This document shows positions 36,104 to 45,691 of a stretch of DNA of 45,691 nucleotides, one piece after another; position 1 is the stretch's first letter, and each line of letters starts with the position of its first letter. The stretch is taken from positions 1-45,691 of the forward strand of contig CALBNC010000115.1 in the NCBI GenBank assembly GCA_937896195.1, written 5' to 3'. A program made the position numbers and the translations under genes. Source of the DNA: an uncultured Gammaproteobacteria bacterium. Lineage in GTDB: Bacteria > Pseudomonadota > Gammaproteobacteria > PS1 > Pseudothioglobaceae. The notes beneath the pieces were generated by a model. It saw only the letters and a list, made by a program, of their open reading frames with translations, was not told where the DNA came from and made no database searches.

Positions 36104-36644
36104 CCTTATATTTTTAGTCCTAACCTCAATAACAAGTGCCGCAAACGCCCAGCTTTTTAAAGTATCTGATCGAGGCACCATATTGAAAAATACCTCTTTA
36201 GAGCAAAGCTGTGTATTAGACGATCGATCAAAATTAGTTTGGGAGGTTAAGTTGGCCACCCAGGGTTTGCAAAACGCCCAAAATACCTATACTTGGTTTA
36301 ACACTCAAAGCGGCGTCCAAAATGGCGATTATTCGCATAATTGTCATTGGTCTGAATCTTGCAATACTCAGGCATATGTCAAAGCACTGAAAGATATCAA
36401 GCTTTGTCAGCAGTCAAATTGGCGATTGCCAACACAAGCTGAGCTTAAAACACTCTTGGTATATGGTGATAATGATTTATTAATTAATCAAAAATTTTTC
36501 CCAAATACTCAGCTTAAGTCTTACTGGAGTTCTGATGAATTAAGCACTAATATCGCCATTGACGTGCCGTTTTATTATGGCGGCAGTCAAGGTTCAGACA
36601 AATCATTTGATGCCTATGTTCGCCTGGTGAGTAATGCTAACTAG
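36093..36644 (+). CDS. Exported DUF1566 protein
   Basis: 183 residues with a signal peptide (cleavage probably after ANA, residue 19). The DUF1566 domain is marked by SNWRLPTQAELKTLL and YWSSDE, and it holds several cysteines (HNCHWSESCNTQ and LCQQSN) that could form disulfides. The domain is common in exported proteins of aquatic Proteobacteria; the function is unknown. It overlaps thiO and recJ by 11 bp each. Confidence 0.78.
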   Translation: MKLSLIFLVLTSITSAANAQLFKVSDRGTILKNTSLEQSCVLDDRSKLVWEVKLATQGLQNAQNTYTWFNTQSGVQNGDYSHNCHWSESCNTQAYVKALKDIKLCQQSNWRLPTQAELKTLLVYGDNDLLINQKFFPNTQLKSYWSSDELSTNIAIDVPFYYGGSQGSDKSFDAYVRLVSNAN

Positions 36645-38328
36645 AGAGATCGACCAAGCCTTACTTGCCAGCTATTCGGATGATATTCCCAATTTTTTAA
36701 AAAAAATTTATGCCGCTCGCAGCGTTAGCGAATCTCAATTATCATTAGGCTTATCAAATTTACTCACGCCAAATTTTGATCAACTAGATCGAGCCCTAGC
36801 TTTATTAGAGCAAGCTTTATTAGAGCAAAGACGTGTTTTAATCATTGGCGATTTTGATTGTGACGGCGCAACTGCCTCAGTCGTTGCGGTTAAATCTTTG
36901 CGTATGATGGGTGCTAAATATGTAGATTTTTTAGTACCAAATCGCTTTGAACATGGTTATGGGCTTTCGCCAGAAATTGTTCAACTGGCCATCAAAGAAA
37001 AACAGCCTGATTTAATCATTACGGTTGATAACGGCGTTTCAAGTTTTGATGGCACCAAGCTGGCTAAAGAATCAGGTATTAATGTCATTATCACCGATCA
37101 TCATCTGCCTAGTGACTCACTGCCAGAAGCTGATGCCATTATTAACCCAAATCTTAAGGGTTGTGAATTTTTAAGTAAAAATCTAGCTGGTGTTGGTGTC
37201 TGTTTTTATTTGTTTTCAGCGCTTAGAACCCACTTACAAAAAATTCAATATTTTACTAATAATAATATCCCATCGCCAGATCTACGCACTGTGCTTGATT
37301 TAGTTGCACTTGGAACAGTGGCTGATGTGGTGAAGCTTGATCAGAATAATCGTATTCTGATTGACCAAGGCATTAAGCGTATTCGCGAAAAACAATGTTC
37401 ACCCGGTATTTTGGCACTGTTAGAAATTGCCAATAGACCCCCAGAAACCTTGCAAGCCAGTGATTTGGGATTTGCAGTTGGGCCTCGACTGAATGCAGCA
37501 GGGCGCCTGAGTGACATTTCCCGCGGTATCAAATGCCTGCTAACAGATGATATGAATGATGCTAGACGCTATGCCAAAGAGCTAGAAGAATTTAACCAAA
37601 AGCGTAAAGAAGAGCAAGCGCGTATTCAAGATGAGGCGCAAGCCATTGTCGATATGCAAGAGCTGTCTGAAGGTAAATTTGCTCTAAGCCTATTTGATCC
37701 GTCTTGGCATGAAGGTATTGTTGGTATTGTTGCGGGTAAGCTTAAAGAGGATTATCACTGTCCAGTGGCGGTATTCGCTAAATCTGGAGATTTCTTAAAA
37801 GGCTCTATTCGCTCAATCCCCGATGTACATATTAAAGACTTACTTGATTTAGTTGATCGAAAAAATCCAGGCTTAATTCTTAAATTTGGTGGTCACGCTA
37901 TGGCGGCAGGGTTAAGCATAAAGCTAGAAGGATTTTCATCTTTTAAACAAGAGTTTAACAAAGCAATTAAAGCTCACCTTAACAACGAAATACCTAAAGT
38001 CGAATTATTAACAGACGGCCAACTTGAGCCGCGTGATATTTCACTAGACAATGCACAAATTTTGCAACAAGCAGGGCCTTGGGGGCAAAGCTTTGAGGAG
38101 CCTATCTTTTTTGGTGATTTTGAAATTGTTGAGCAAAGAATCGTTGGTGAAAAGCACTTAAAATGCCGATTAAAAGCTATTAATAGCAATCAAGTGTTTG
38201 ATGCCATTGCATTTTTCCAAGCCCCACTGGATTCAACACAAGTGAGTGTTGCTTATAAACTCTCAATTAACATCTGGCGTGGTAGTACATCGCTACAGTT
38301 GATGGTTGAGCAGATAAACGTTGCGTAA
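36634..38328 (+). CDS. recJ: Single-stranded-DNA-specific exonuclease RecJ
   Basis: 5'-3' ssDNA exonuclease of RecF-pathway repair, 564 residues. DHH-family motifs: IIGDFDCDGATA (motif I), TVDNGVSS (II), ITDHHLP (III) and the DHHA1 motif GGHAMAAGL. A C-terminal OB domain follows. A 15-bp perfect tandem repeat encodes ALLEQ twice just before motif I, yet the length there equals E. coli RecJ. It is last in the overlapping MFS-lspA-thiO-DUF1566-recJ string; a terminator follows at 38378. Confidence 0.95.
   Translation: MLTREIDQALLASYSDDIPNFLKKIYAARSVSESQLSLGLSNLLTPNFDQLDRALALLEQALLEQRRVLIIGDFDCDGATASVVAVKSLRMMGAKYVDFLVPNRFEHGYGLSPEIVQLAIKEKQPDLIITVDNGVSSFDGTKLAKESGINVIITDHHLPSDSLPEADAIINPNLKGCEFLSKNLAGVGVCFYLFSALRTHLQKIQYFTNNNIPSPDLRTVLDLVALGTVADVVKLDQNNRILIDQGIKRIREKQCSPGILALLEIANRPPETLQASDLGFAVGPRLNAAGRLSDISRGIKCLLTDDMNDARRYAKELEEFNQKRKEEQARIQDEAQAIVDMQELSEGKFALSLFDPSWHEGIVGIVAGKLKEDYHCPVAVFAKSGDFLKGSIRSIPDVHIKDLLDLVDRKNPGLILKFGGHAMAAGLSIKLEGFSSFKQEFNKAIKAHLNNEIPKVELLTDGQLEPRDISLDNAQILQQAGPWGQSFEEPIFFGDFEIVEQRIVGEKHLKCRLKAINSNQVFDAIAFFQAPLDSTQVSVAYKLSINIWRGSTSLQLMVEQINVA
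36798..36827 (+). repeat. 15-bp perfect tandem repeat inside recJ
   Basis: AGCTTTATTAGAGCA occurs twice head to tail, in frame, giving ALLEQALLEQ in the helix before DHH motif I. Loss or gain of one unit would keep the frame. Confidence 0.9.
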
Positions 38329-38377
38329 AAAAACTAAAAGCCACTTAATTAGTTTTAAAAATATAGTAAATTTTAAG

Positions 38378-38404
38378 AATCACTCTTTTTAGGGTGATTT
38401 TTTT
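38378..38404 (+). terminator. Terminator after recJ
   Basis: AATCACT pairs with GGTGATT (one G-T pair) around an 8-nt loop, followed by a T-run. Confidence 0.65.
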
Positions 38405-38629
38405 CTAAAAATCTAAAATAATCATTAATTATTGCTTAAAAATCCTTGTTTTAAGAGTTTTTAGTGTGATTATTGTTGTTTTAGTATGAATTTTAGCTAA
38501 TTAACAGCTTTTTAAGGCTTACTTAAAAATAGAGTTGATAAAAGCTCGAAAATTTTGGATTTTTTGAAGATGCCTTAGTTGATGTATTTTGAATGATATA
38601 AAACATTGAAATATACCAAACTGATTACG

Positions 38630-38678
38630 TTGAAAGGCTTAAATAACCCTTAAAATACTGGCCGCATCAAGGTAAAAT
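38630..38678 (+). promoter_or_regulatory. Candidate thrS promoters
   Basis: TTGAAA (38630-38635), a 15-bp spacer and TAAAAT (38651-38656), followed by a GC-rich stretch (CTGGCCGC). A second option is TTAAAA (38650-38655), a 17-bp spacer and TAAAAT (38673-38678), close to the thrS ATG. I cannot tell which is used. Confidence 0.4.
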
Positions 38679-38705
38679 ACAGCCTTTTATTTTGATACTT
38701 TTATC

Positions 38706-40610
38706 ATGCCAATTATTACACTGCCAGACGGTAGCGAAAAATCTTTTGATCAAGCACTAACCGTTTTTGAAGTTGCTAAGTCTATCGGTTCTGGCCTTGC
38801 GAAAGCAACCCTTGCAGGCAAGGTAAATGGCGAGATGGTTGACGCCTCTTATTTAATCGAATCTGATGCCAGTGTATCAATTATTACTGCTAAAGACGAT
38901 GAAGGGCTTGAAGTAATTCGCCATTCTACTGCGCATCTTTTAGCGCAAGCTACCCAGATGCTTTATCCTGAAGCTCAAGTAACCATTGGCCCGGTGATTG
39001 ATAATGGCTTTTTCTACGACTTCGCTTATAAAGATGGATTTTCAGAAGGTGATTTAGCCAAGATTGAAAAGAACATGAAAAAGCTGGTCAAGCAAAGCCT
39101 TAAGATTGAGCGCTCTGAGATGAGTCGTGATGAGGCTATTGAGTTCTTTAAGGCGAAAGGCGAACATTATAAAGCAGAGATTATTGAATCAATCCCAGCT
39201 GACCAAACATTGTCTTTGTATAAGCAGGGCGATTTTATTGATTTATGTCGTGGTCCGCACGTACCCTCTACTTCAAGACTTAAAGCTTTTAAACTGATGA
39301 AGCTTGCAGGCGCCTATTGGCGTGGTGATAGCAAAAATGAAATGCTACAGCGTGTTTATGGCACAGCTTGGGCAACTAAAGAAGATCTTGAAGCACACTT
39401 ACACAGATTAGAAGAAGCTGAAAAGCGCGATCATCGTAAGATTGGAAAAACTCAAGATTTATTTCATATGCAGGAAGAAGCGCCTGGCATGGTGTTTTGG
39501 CATGAGAAAGGCTGGACTTTGTATCAAATCGTTGAGCAATACATGCGCTCAGTATTTAAAGATAATGACTATAAAGAGGTGCATACGCCACAGCTAATTG
39601 ACAGAACACTTTGGGAAAAATCAGGCCATTGGGATAAGTTTGGCGATGCGATGTTTACCACGAGTAGTGAAAATCGTGATTACGCAGTCAAGCCGATGAA
39701 TTGTCCGGCGCATATTCAGATTTTTAACCAAGGCCTTAAGTCTTACCGTGATTTACCATTGCGTTTGGCAGAGTTTGGCTCTTGTCATCGTAATGAGCCA
39801 TCAGGTACGTTGCACGGTATTATGCGTGTGCGTAATTTTGTACAAGACGATGGACATATTTTTTGTGCTCCTGAGCAAATTCAATCAGAAGTATCTAATT
39901 TTATTGATTTAACCTTTGATGTTTACAAGCACTTCGGCTTTGAAAATGTTGATATTAAGCTTTCAACCCGCCCTGAAAATCGTGTGGGTTCTGACGAAGT
40001 CTGGGATAAGGCCGAAGCAGCACTTGCTCAAGCGCTAGATGCTAAAGGCATTAAGTGGGACTTGCAAGAAGGCGAAGGTGCATTCTACGGACCTAAGATT
40101 GAATTTGTACTTAAGGATTGTTTAGACCGAGAATGGCAGTGTGGCACGTTACAAGTAGATTTCTCCATGCCAGAGCGCTTAGATGCGCACTATATTGCTC
40201 AGGATAATTCAAAGCAAACACCGGTTATGTTGCATCGCGCCATTGTTGGATCGATCGAGAGATTTGTTGGAATTTTGATCGAACATTATGAAGGTGCGTT
40301 CCCTTCTTGGTTGGCGCCAATTCAAGCAGTAATTATAAATATTTCTGAAAAACAGCTTGATTTTGTTAAAGAAGTTAACAAAAATTTAAAAAAACAAGGA
40401 CTTAGAGTGATTTCAGACTTGCGTAATGAGAAGATAGGCTTTAAAATACGCGAGCATTCCATGCAACGTTATCCGTATATTTTAGTAGTCGGTCAACGTG
40501 AAATGGAAAATAACGAAATTTCAGTACGTAGGCGCGGTGGCGAGGACTTAGGTTCTATGTCAATTGAAGCATTTGTAGAAATGACACAAAAAGAAGAAAT
40601 AGAGGAATAA
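38706..40610 (+). CDS. thrS: Threonyl-tRNA synthetase
   Basis: 634 residues with TGS domain (1-60), editing/SAD domain ([10 protein letters not shown]), class II core and C-terminal anticodon domain. Zinc ligands are in [10 protein letters not shown] and [10 protein letters not shown], and FRHERS-type motif 2 appears as [12 protein letters not shown]. It opens the thrS-infC-rpmI-rplT-pheST-ihfA cluster. Its TAA overlaps the infC ribosome-binding region. In E. coli ThrRS represses its own mRNA; no such operator is obvious here. Confidence 0.97.
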   Translation: MPIITLPDGSEKSFDQALTVFEVAKSIGSGLAKATLAGKVNGEMVDASYLIESDASVSIITAKDDEGLEVIRHSTAHLLAQATQMLYPEAQVTIGPVIDNGFFYDFAYKDGFSEGDLAKIEKNMKKLVKQSLKIERSEMSRDEAIEFFKAKGEHYKAEIIESIPADQTLSLYKQGDFIDLCRGPHVPSTSRLKAFKLMKLAGAYWRGDSKNEMLQRVYGTAWATKEDLEAHLHRLEEAEKRDHRKIGKTQDLFHMQEEAPGMVFWHEKGWTLYQIVEQYMRSVFKDNDYKEVHTPQLIDRTLWEKSGHWDKFGDAMFTTSSENRDYAVKPMNCPAHIQIFNQGLKSYRDLPLRLAEFGSCHRNEPSGTLHGIMRVRNFVQDDGHIFCAPEQIQSEVSNFIDLTFDVYKHFGFENVDIKLSTRPENRVGSDEVWDKAEAALAQALDAKGIKWDLQEGEGAFYGPKIEFVLKDCLDREWQCGTLQVDFSMPERLDAHYIAQDNSKQTPVMLHRAIVGSIERFVGILIEHYEGAFPSWLAPIQAVIINISEKQLDFVKEVNKNLKKQGLRVISDLRNEKIGFKIREHSMQRYPYILVVGQREMENNEISVRRRGGEDLGSMSIEAFVEMTQKEEIEE

Positions 40611-40612
40611 TT

Positions 40613-41143
40613 ATTAAAAAACCAAATAAGATAAAAATCCGAGTTAATGACTATATTAAAGTTTCAGAAGTTCGATTAATTGACGCAGAAGGTGGACAAG
40701 TTGGTATTGTTGATACCAGTGAAGCAAAACAGAGAGCAGAAGAGGTTAGCTTAGATTTGGTAGAAGTATCTCCAAACGCTGTACCACCTGTTTGCAAGAT
40801 CATGGATTTTGGTAAATATATTTTTGAATTAAAGCAACAGCAGAAAGAAGCTAAAAAGAAACAAAAGAAAACCCAAGTTAAAACCATTAAATATCGTCCA
40901 GGCACAGAAGAGGGCGATTACCAAATTAAATTTAGAAATTTGGTTAAATTTTTAGACAATGGTGATAAGGTTAAAGTAAGTATTTGGTTCCGTGGTCGCG
41001 AGATGCAACACAGAGAGCTAGGTATGGAAATGCTAGACAGAATTGAAAAAGATTGTGAAGAATTTGCTAATGTAGAACAAAAAGCAAAGATGGAGGGTCG
41101 TCAGCTAGGCATGATGCTGGCACCCAAATCGAAAAAGAAGTAG
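40613..41143 (+). CDS. infC: Translation initiation factor IF-3 (AUU start)
   Basis: 176 residues; prevents subunit joining and checks start codons. No ATG, GTG or TTG exists at the right place. The in-frame ATT at 40613, 6 bp after AGAGGA (40601-40606), gives [21 protein letters not shown], aligning with E. coli ARPNRINGEIRAQEVRL. The first ATG or TTG in frame would remove about 48 residues of the N-terminal domain. AUU is the classic infC start through which IF-3 limits its own synthesis. The core [19 protein letters not shown] and the [12 protein letters not shown] end are typical. Confidence 0.95.
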   Translation: MKKPNKIKIRVNDYIKVSEVRLIDAEGGQVGIVDTSEAKQRAEEVSLDLVEVSPNAVPPVCKIMDFGKYIFELKQQQKEAKKKQKKTQVKTIKYRPGTEEGDYQIKFRNLVKFLDNGDKVKVSIWFRGREMQHRELGMEMLDRIEKDCEEFANVEQKAKMEGRQLGMMLAPKSKKK

Positions 41144-41153
41144 CGATGTACTA

Positions 41154-41270
41154 AATAACACAGCGTTATTCAGTTTTGCCGTACCTAGATGTACTGTCTA
41201 CAACTGAATGCCTTGTTTAATTTGTACCTCGATCCTTCTTTATTTATAAAAAGTTATTCAAAAGAATAAC
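41154..41270 (+). promoter_or_regulatory. Structured infC-rpmI leader, candidate L20/L35 operator
   Basis: The 156-bp gap contains several perfect complementary pairs: AATAAC/GTTATT (41154-41159 with 41165-41170), ATTCAGTT/AACTGAAT (41168-41175 with 41202-41209) and GTTATTC/GAATAAC (41253-41259 with 41264-41270, loop AAAA). Some share bases or can exchange partners, since GTTATTC occurs twice. In E. coli L20 represses rpmI-rplT by binding structures in this region; equivalence here is inferred. Confidence 0.5.
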
Positions 41271-41299
41271 AAATATGTCCAAAGGACAAGGAGAAAATT

Positions 41300-41497
41300 A
41301 TGCCAAAGTTAAAAACCAATAGAGGTGCTGCAAAGCGCTTCAAAAAAACCGCGAGTGGCGGTTATAAGTGTAAACACTCTCACTTGCGTCATATCTTGAC
41401 CAAAAAGAGTACTTCTAGAAAACGTAGCTTACGCTCACCGGACACTGTAGAAAAAGCAGATGTACCGATGGTTCGTAGAATGTTACCGTATAGTTAA
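41300..41497 (+). CDS. rpmI: 50S ribosomal protein L35
   Basis: 65 residues, the standard length. The signature [17 protein letters not shown] at the start and [10 protein letters not shown] at the end identify L35. AAGGAG lies 6 bp before the ATG. It is co-transcribed with rplT, 13 bp downstream. Confidence 0.98.
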   Translation: MPKLKTNRGAAKRFKKTASGGYKCKHSHLRHILTKKSTSRKRSLRSPDTVEKADVPMVRRMLPYS

Positions 41498-41510
41498 GGG
41501 AGTATAGAAA

Positions 41511-41888
41511 ATGGCAAGAGTATCAAGAGGTGTGCAAGCGCACGCAAGACACAAGAAAATTTTAAAGAAAGCTAAAGGCTATTACGGCGCTAGATCAAAA
41601 GTCTACCGTGTTGCTAAGCAAGCAGTTATTAAGGCTGGTCAATACGCGTACCGCGATCGTCGTCAAAAGCGTCGTCAGTTCCGTAGACTTTGGATTGTCC
41701 GTATTAACGCAGAAGCACGTAACTGTGGTTTAAGCTACTCAAGATTGATTGATGGCTTAAATAAAGCAGAGATCGTCATTGATCGTAAAGTTTTATCAGA
41801 TATCGCAATTTTTGATAAACCTGCATTCGCCAAGATTGCAGATCAAGCAAAAGAGGCAATAGCGAAAGCGGCTAAAGCAGCCAAATAG
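41511..41888 (+). CDS. rplT: 50S ribosomal protein L20
   Basis: 125 residues; an early assembly protein binding 23S rRNA domain II. The basic N-terminal extension with [20 protein letters not shown] and the central [18 protein letters not shown] are diagnostic. In E. coli it is the repressor of the rpmI-rplT message. The alanine/lysine C-terminal tail is slightly longer than in E. coli (118). A strong terminator follows. Confidence 0.98.
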   Translation: MARVSRGVQAHARHKKILKKAKGYYGARSKVYRVAKQAVIKAGQYAYRDRRQKRRQFRRLWIVRINAEARNCGLSYSRLIDGLNKAEIVIDRKVLSDIAIFDKPAFAKIADQAKEAIAKAAKAAK

Positions 41889-41896
41889 CTAAAACT

Positions 41897-41924
41897 AAAG
41901 CCATGATTTATCATGGCTTTTTTT
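41897..41924 (+). terminator. Terminator after rplT
   Basis: A ten-bp perfect stem AAAGCCATGA-TTTA-TCATGGCTTT continuing into Ts. It separates the ribosomal-protein part from pheST. Confidence 0.9.
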
Positions 41925-41941
41925 ATACCAAACTACAATAA

Positions 41942-42010
41942 ACATCTTTAAAAATCCATGATAACTTGTAAAAAGCAACTATATAAATTATCATGCATTC
42001 TTAAAGATGT
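41942..42010. repeat. 23-bp inverted repeat upstream of pheS
   Basis: The left arm 41942-41964 and right arm 41988-42010 are reverse complements at 21 of 23 positions, around a 23-nt loop. There is no T-run, so it is not an intrinsic terminator. The right arm ends 12 bp before the pheS ATG. A long hairpin in the pheS leader, an operator or a small mobile palindrome are possible. Confidence 0.8.
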
Positions 42011-42022
42011 CTTAAAAACTAA

Positions 42023-43036
<1,014 letters not shown>

Positions 43037-43040
43037 ACAT

Positions 43041-45404
43041 ATGAATATTTCAACATCATGGTTACGTGAATGGATCTCACCTGTTGTTACAGACGAGATA
43101 TTGGCTGAACAATTAACAATGGCTGGCCTAGAAGTGGACGGCATTGAAACTGTCGCCCCAGCTTTTAGTAAAGTTGTTGTTGGGCATGTTGTATCTTGTG
43201 AAAAACATCCAGATGCAGACAAGCTAAACCTATGCCAAGTTGATGTTGGTGAAGCTGAAACTGTCCAAATTATCTGTGGTGCTAAAAATGTACGTACAGG
43301 TCTTAAAGTCATGGCCGCTTTGGTTGGTGCAAAGCTACCAGGTGATTTTAAAATTAAAAAAGCTAAGCTTCGTGGCGTTGAATCATTTGGCATGATTTGT
43401 TCTGAATCAGAACTGGGCATTAGTGATTCGTCTGAAGGTATTGCTGAGCTAGATGTAGAGGCAACAATTGGACAAGATGTTAGAGAATATCTAGATCTTG
43501 ACGATCATATTATTGAGCTTGATATTACGCCTAATCGTGGTGATTGCTTTTCAGTATTAGGTGTTGCCCGAGAAGTGAGTGCTAACTACAATATGGCATT
43601 CGTTATGCCGGATATTGAAATAACTGCTATGGGAAAATCAAGTGTTGCGACCAGTGTCAGTAATACTAGCGCTTGTCCTAAATATCTAACAAGATCAATC
43701 AAAGGTATTGACAACTCTGTGCAAACACCACAATGGATGGCTGACAAATTAAAACGCTCAGGTCAGTCTACGCATTCGCCAGTCGTTGACGTGACTAACT
43801 ATGTTTTAATGGAGTTAGGTCAACCTATGCATGCGTTTGATTTAGCCAAGATTCAGGGTGATATACAAGTTAGAAATGCTAAATTAGGTGAAACAGTTGA
43901 CCTGTTAAACGATTCAACCGTTGAGTTAAAAGATGACACATTGGTAATTACTGATGCAAAATCTGTCCTCGCTATTGCAGGCGTTATGGGTGGAGAAGCC
44001 AGCTCTACTCAAACAACAACAACAGATATCTTACTAGAAAGTGCATTTTTTGAGCCAGTCTCAATTGCCGGGAAAGCAAGAAATTATGGCCTACATACAG
44101 AATCATCGCTTCGTTTTGAACGTGGTGTAGATTTTAATATTACTGAGCTAGCACTTGATCGAGCCGCTCAATTGGTTATAGAAATTTGTGGCGGTAAAGC
44201 AAGTGAAATAACAAAAAGTGTTGATGAGTCAGCCTTGCCAAAGCTAGAGCCTATTACTATTACGCAAGCTAAAATTCAGAAAATATTAGGTTTTGAATTA
44301 GACAGTAATTGGATTGAAGAGAAATTCATCAATCTTGATTTTGAGATTAGCGATAAAACCAGTAATTCATGGACAATTATTCCACCAAGTTTTAGATTTG
44401 ATATTCGTATTCCTGCTGACCTTATTGAAGAATTGGCAAGACTATATGGCTATGACAAACTACCTGTTCAGAAATTATCATTAGATGCTAATATCAATGT
44501 GATTAAAGAAGCGCAGATTGATAAATATGATGTCATGCAAGCTTTGGTTAGTCGTGGCTATCAAGAAGTTATCACCTATAGTTTTATTTCTGAAAAGTAT
44601 CAAGATTTAATTAATCCATTGGCTAAAAAGATTACGCTAAAAAATCCAATTTCAGCAGACATGTCCACCATGCGCTCTTCACTTTGGGCGGGCTTATTGC
44701 AAACAGTAGAGTCTAATCAAAGACGTGGCCATACAGATGCACGATTCTTTGAAATTGGCTTGTGTTTTGATGGTGTGAAAGCTGACGAGCAATCAAACAA
44801 GTTGGCTGGTATTGTTTCGGGTAATCGATTTAATGCTCAGTGGTCAAGTGAGCTTCAACCACTTGATTTCTTTGATGCAAAAGCTGATCTTGAATCATTG
44901 TTAAGTTTTACATCTGCAACATTTGATTTTGAAGCTGCAGAACATCCCGCTTTACAAAAAGGCCAGAGTGCTAAAATTAGCCTAAATGGTGAGCAAGTTG
45001 GTTGGATCGGCGCATTATCTCCAGCAGTTCAAAAAGAATTATCACTGCCTAAGTGTTATTTGTATGAGGTTGATTTAAACGCAATCTTAGCTGGAAAGAT
45101 TGCCAAATATGAGTCTTTCTCATCTTATCAACAAGCGCAAAGAGATATTGCACTTGTGGTTGATCAAGCTACGCCAGTTGCCGCATTAACTCAAAGTATT
45201 AATGAGTTAAAGCAAACGCATTTTGTCAGTGTTAGCCTATTTGATGTATATTCTGGTGAGCACATTGAGTCTGGAAAAAAGAGTGTTGCATTAAGCTTAA
45301 CTTACCAATCGTTAGAGGCAACTTTGGCTGACGATGAAGTGAATACAAAAGTAGATGAAGTGCTAGCTTTAATGAAAGATAAATTTTCAGCCACACTAAG
45401 ATAA
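43041..45404 (+). CDS. pheT: Phenylalanyl-tRNA synthetase beta subunit
   Basis: 787 residues, close to E. coli (795). Domains in order: the OB-fold tRNA-binding domain (about 40-150, HPDADKLNLCQVD), the B3/B4 editing domain (HAFDLAKI, GVMGGEASS), B5, the catalytic-like core and the C-terminal ferredoxin-fold anticodon-binding domain (about 690-787). Its stop shares one base with the ihfA start (TAATG). Confidence 0.98.
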   Translation: MNISTSWLREWISPVVTDEILAEQLTMAGLEVDGIETVAPAFSKVVVGHVVSCEKHPDADKLNLCQVDVGEAETVQIICGAKNVRTGLKVMAALVGAKLPGDFKIKKAKLRGVESFGMICSESELGISDSSEGIAELDVEATIGQDVREYLDLDDHIIELDITPNRGDCFSVLGVAREVSANYNMAFVMPDIEITAMGKSSVATSVSNTSACPKYLTRSIKGIDNSVQTPQWMADKLKRSGQSTHSPVVDVTNYVLMELGQPMHAFDLAKIQGDIQVRNAKLGETVDLLNDSTVELKDDTLVITDAKSVLAIAGVMGGEASSTQTTTTDILLESAFFEPVSIAGKARNYGLHTESSLRFERGVDFNITELALDRAAQLVIEICGGKASEITKSVDESALPKLEPITITQAKIQKILGFELDSNWIEEKFINLDFEISDKTSNSWTIIPPSFRFDIRIPADLIEELARLYGYDKLPVQKLSLDANINVIKEAQIDKYDVMQALVSRGYQEVITYSFISEKYQDLINPLAKKITLKNPISADMSTMRSSLWAGLLQTVESNQRRGHTDARFFEIGLCFDGVKADEQSNKLAGIVSGNRFNAQWSSELQPLDFFDAKADLESLLSFTSATFDFEAAEHPALQKGQSAKISLNGEQVGWIGALSPAVQKELSLPKCYLYEVDLNAILAGKIAKYESFSSYQQAQRDIALVVDQATPVAALTQSINELKQTHFVSVSLFDVYSGEHIESGKKSVALSLTYQSLEATLADDEVNTKVDEVLALMKDKFSATLR

Positions 45405-45688
45405 TGTCGTTAAGTAAAAAAAATATCGCCGATGAACTTGTACGTGAGTTAGAAATGACGCATGCACAAGCCTTACAATTAACCAATGATTTCTTTGATC
45501 AGATTCAGGCCACTTTAGCCACGGGCGAAGAAGTCAAGCTGTCTAGTTTTGGTAATTTTGTTATTAGAGAAAAAGCCGCACGCCCTGGTAGAAATCCAAA
45601 AACAGGCGAATCCGTAGAAATATCAGCTCGAAAGGTTGTTAGTTTTAAGGCGGGACCAAAACTTAAGAAGCTTACCCAAATAGGCTAA
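45404..45688 (+). CDS. ihfA: Integration host factor alpha subunit
   Basis: 94 residues of the DNABII family. The DNA-bending arm FGNFVIREKAARPGRNPKTGE contains the intercalating proline in RPGRNP. Position after pheT, as in E. coli, distinguishes it from HU and IhfB. It overlaps the pheT stop by 1 bp. The gene ends 3 bp before the window edge, and any following MerR-like gene is outside. Confidence 0.96.
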   Translation: MSLSKKNIADELVRELEMTHAQALQLTNDFFDQIQATLATGEEVKLSSFGNFVIREKAARPGRNPKTGESVEISARKVVSFKAGPKLKKLTQIG

Positions 45689-45691
45689 CTT

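Larger units (their letters stand above)
38329..38705. other. Intergenic region between recJ and thrS
   Basis: 377 bp, very AT-rich, without a convincing open reading frame. It holds the recJ terminator at its left end and one or two thrS promoter candidates near the right end. I see no tRNA, no T-box and no obvious threonine leader peptide. The middle (about 38410-38625) shows nothing I can name. Confidence 0.6.

Noticed and set aside
40757-41143. A short IF-3 starting at TTG 40757
   Set aside because: It would lack most of the N-terminal domain, whose conserved sequence is present in frame upstream from ATT 40613.

Overview
The window is about 45.7 kb of AT-rich, gene-dense chromosome from a gammaproteobacterium. 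Three gene strings match gammaproteobacterial order: rpsF-rpsR-rplI-dnaB-alr, hisS-yfgM-der, and thrS-infC-rpmI-rplT-pheS-pheT-ihfA. The hupB-ppiD and cpdA-yqiB neighbourhoods also match. Low GC, very short intergenic gaps, many ATGA overlaps, a cytochrome c maturation locus and an exported rhodanese/dihaem cytochrome/DUF302 group suggest a small-genome marine sulfur oxidiser such as the SUP05/Thioglobus group. The sequence does not prove that placement. I see no prophage, insertion sequence, CRISPR array, toxin-antitoxin pair or restriction system.

Left part (1-9969): on the minus strand lie pdxB, ung and a membrane-anchored ScsD-like thioredoxin. Divergently, on the plus strand, lie a tpm-like methyltransferase, a cold-shock domain protein with a C-terminal membrane helix, an SLT-type lipoprotein, a Rieske ferredoxin and a TrpD2-like protein, closed by a terminator. 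Next is a tight three-gene operon: a membrane-anchored orphan GltB-like FMN/Fe-S protein, an acetolactate-synthase-family ThDP enzyme and an aldehyde dehydrogenase. Its pathway is not obvious.

Middle (9966-23843): msbA (minus), then pyrG and a small unknown cysteine-containing protein (plus). A long minus-strand run follows: der, yfgM, hisS; a nucleoside-gate membrane protein, a 5'-nucleotidase, yqiB and cpdA (possibly a cAMP/nucleotide salvage chain); then alr, dnaB, rplI, rpsR and rpsF. Relative to enterobacteria, bamB and priB are absent from their usual places.

Right-centre (23844-34647): a monofunctional GT51 glycosyltransferase, tsaB, a reduced ccm set (ccmC, ccmD, ccmE, ccmG; no ccmAB, ccmF or ccmH here), hupB, tRNA-Val and tRNA-Asp, and ppiD. 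Then come an exported rhodanese, a dihaem cytochrome c fused to DUF302, and a second exported DUF302 protein. The cytochrome/DUF302 pair sits behind a perfect FNR-type box whose centre is 41.5 bp upstream of the start point predicted from a good -10 hexamer. This oxygen-responsive periplasmic redox module is the most interesting item in the window. fabI (minus) and an MFS transporter follow.

Right end (34644-45691): lspA, thiO, an exported DUF1566 protein and recJ form an overlapping string. After a 377-bp AT-rich gap comes the translation cluster thrS to ihfA. In it, infC starts at AUU, the infC-rpmI gap holds competing hairpins, and a 23-bp near-perfect inverted repeat lies just before pheS.
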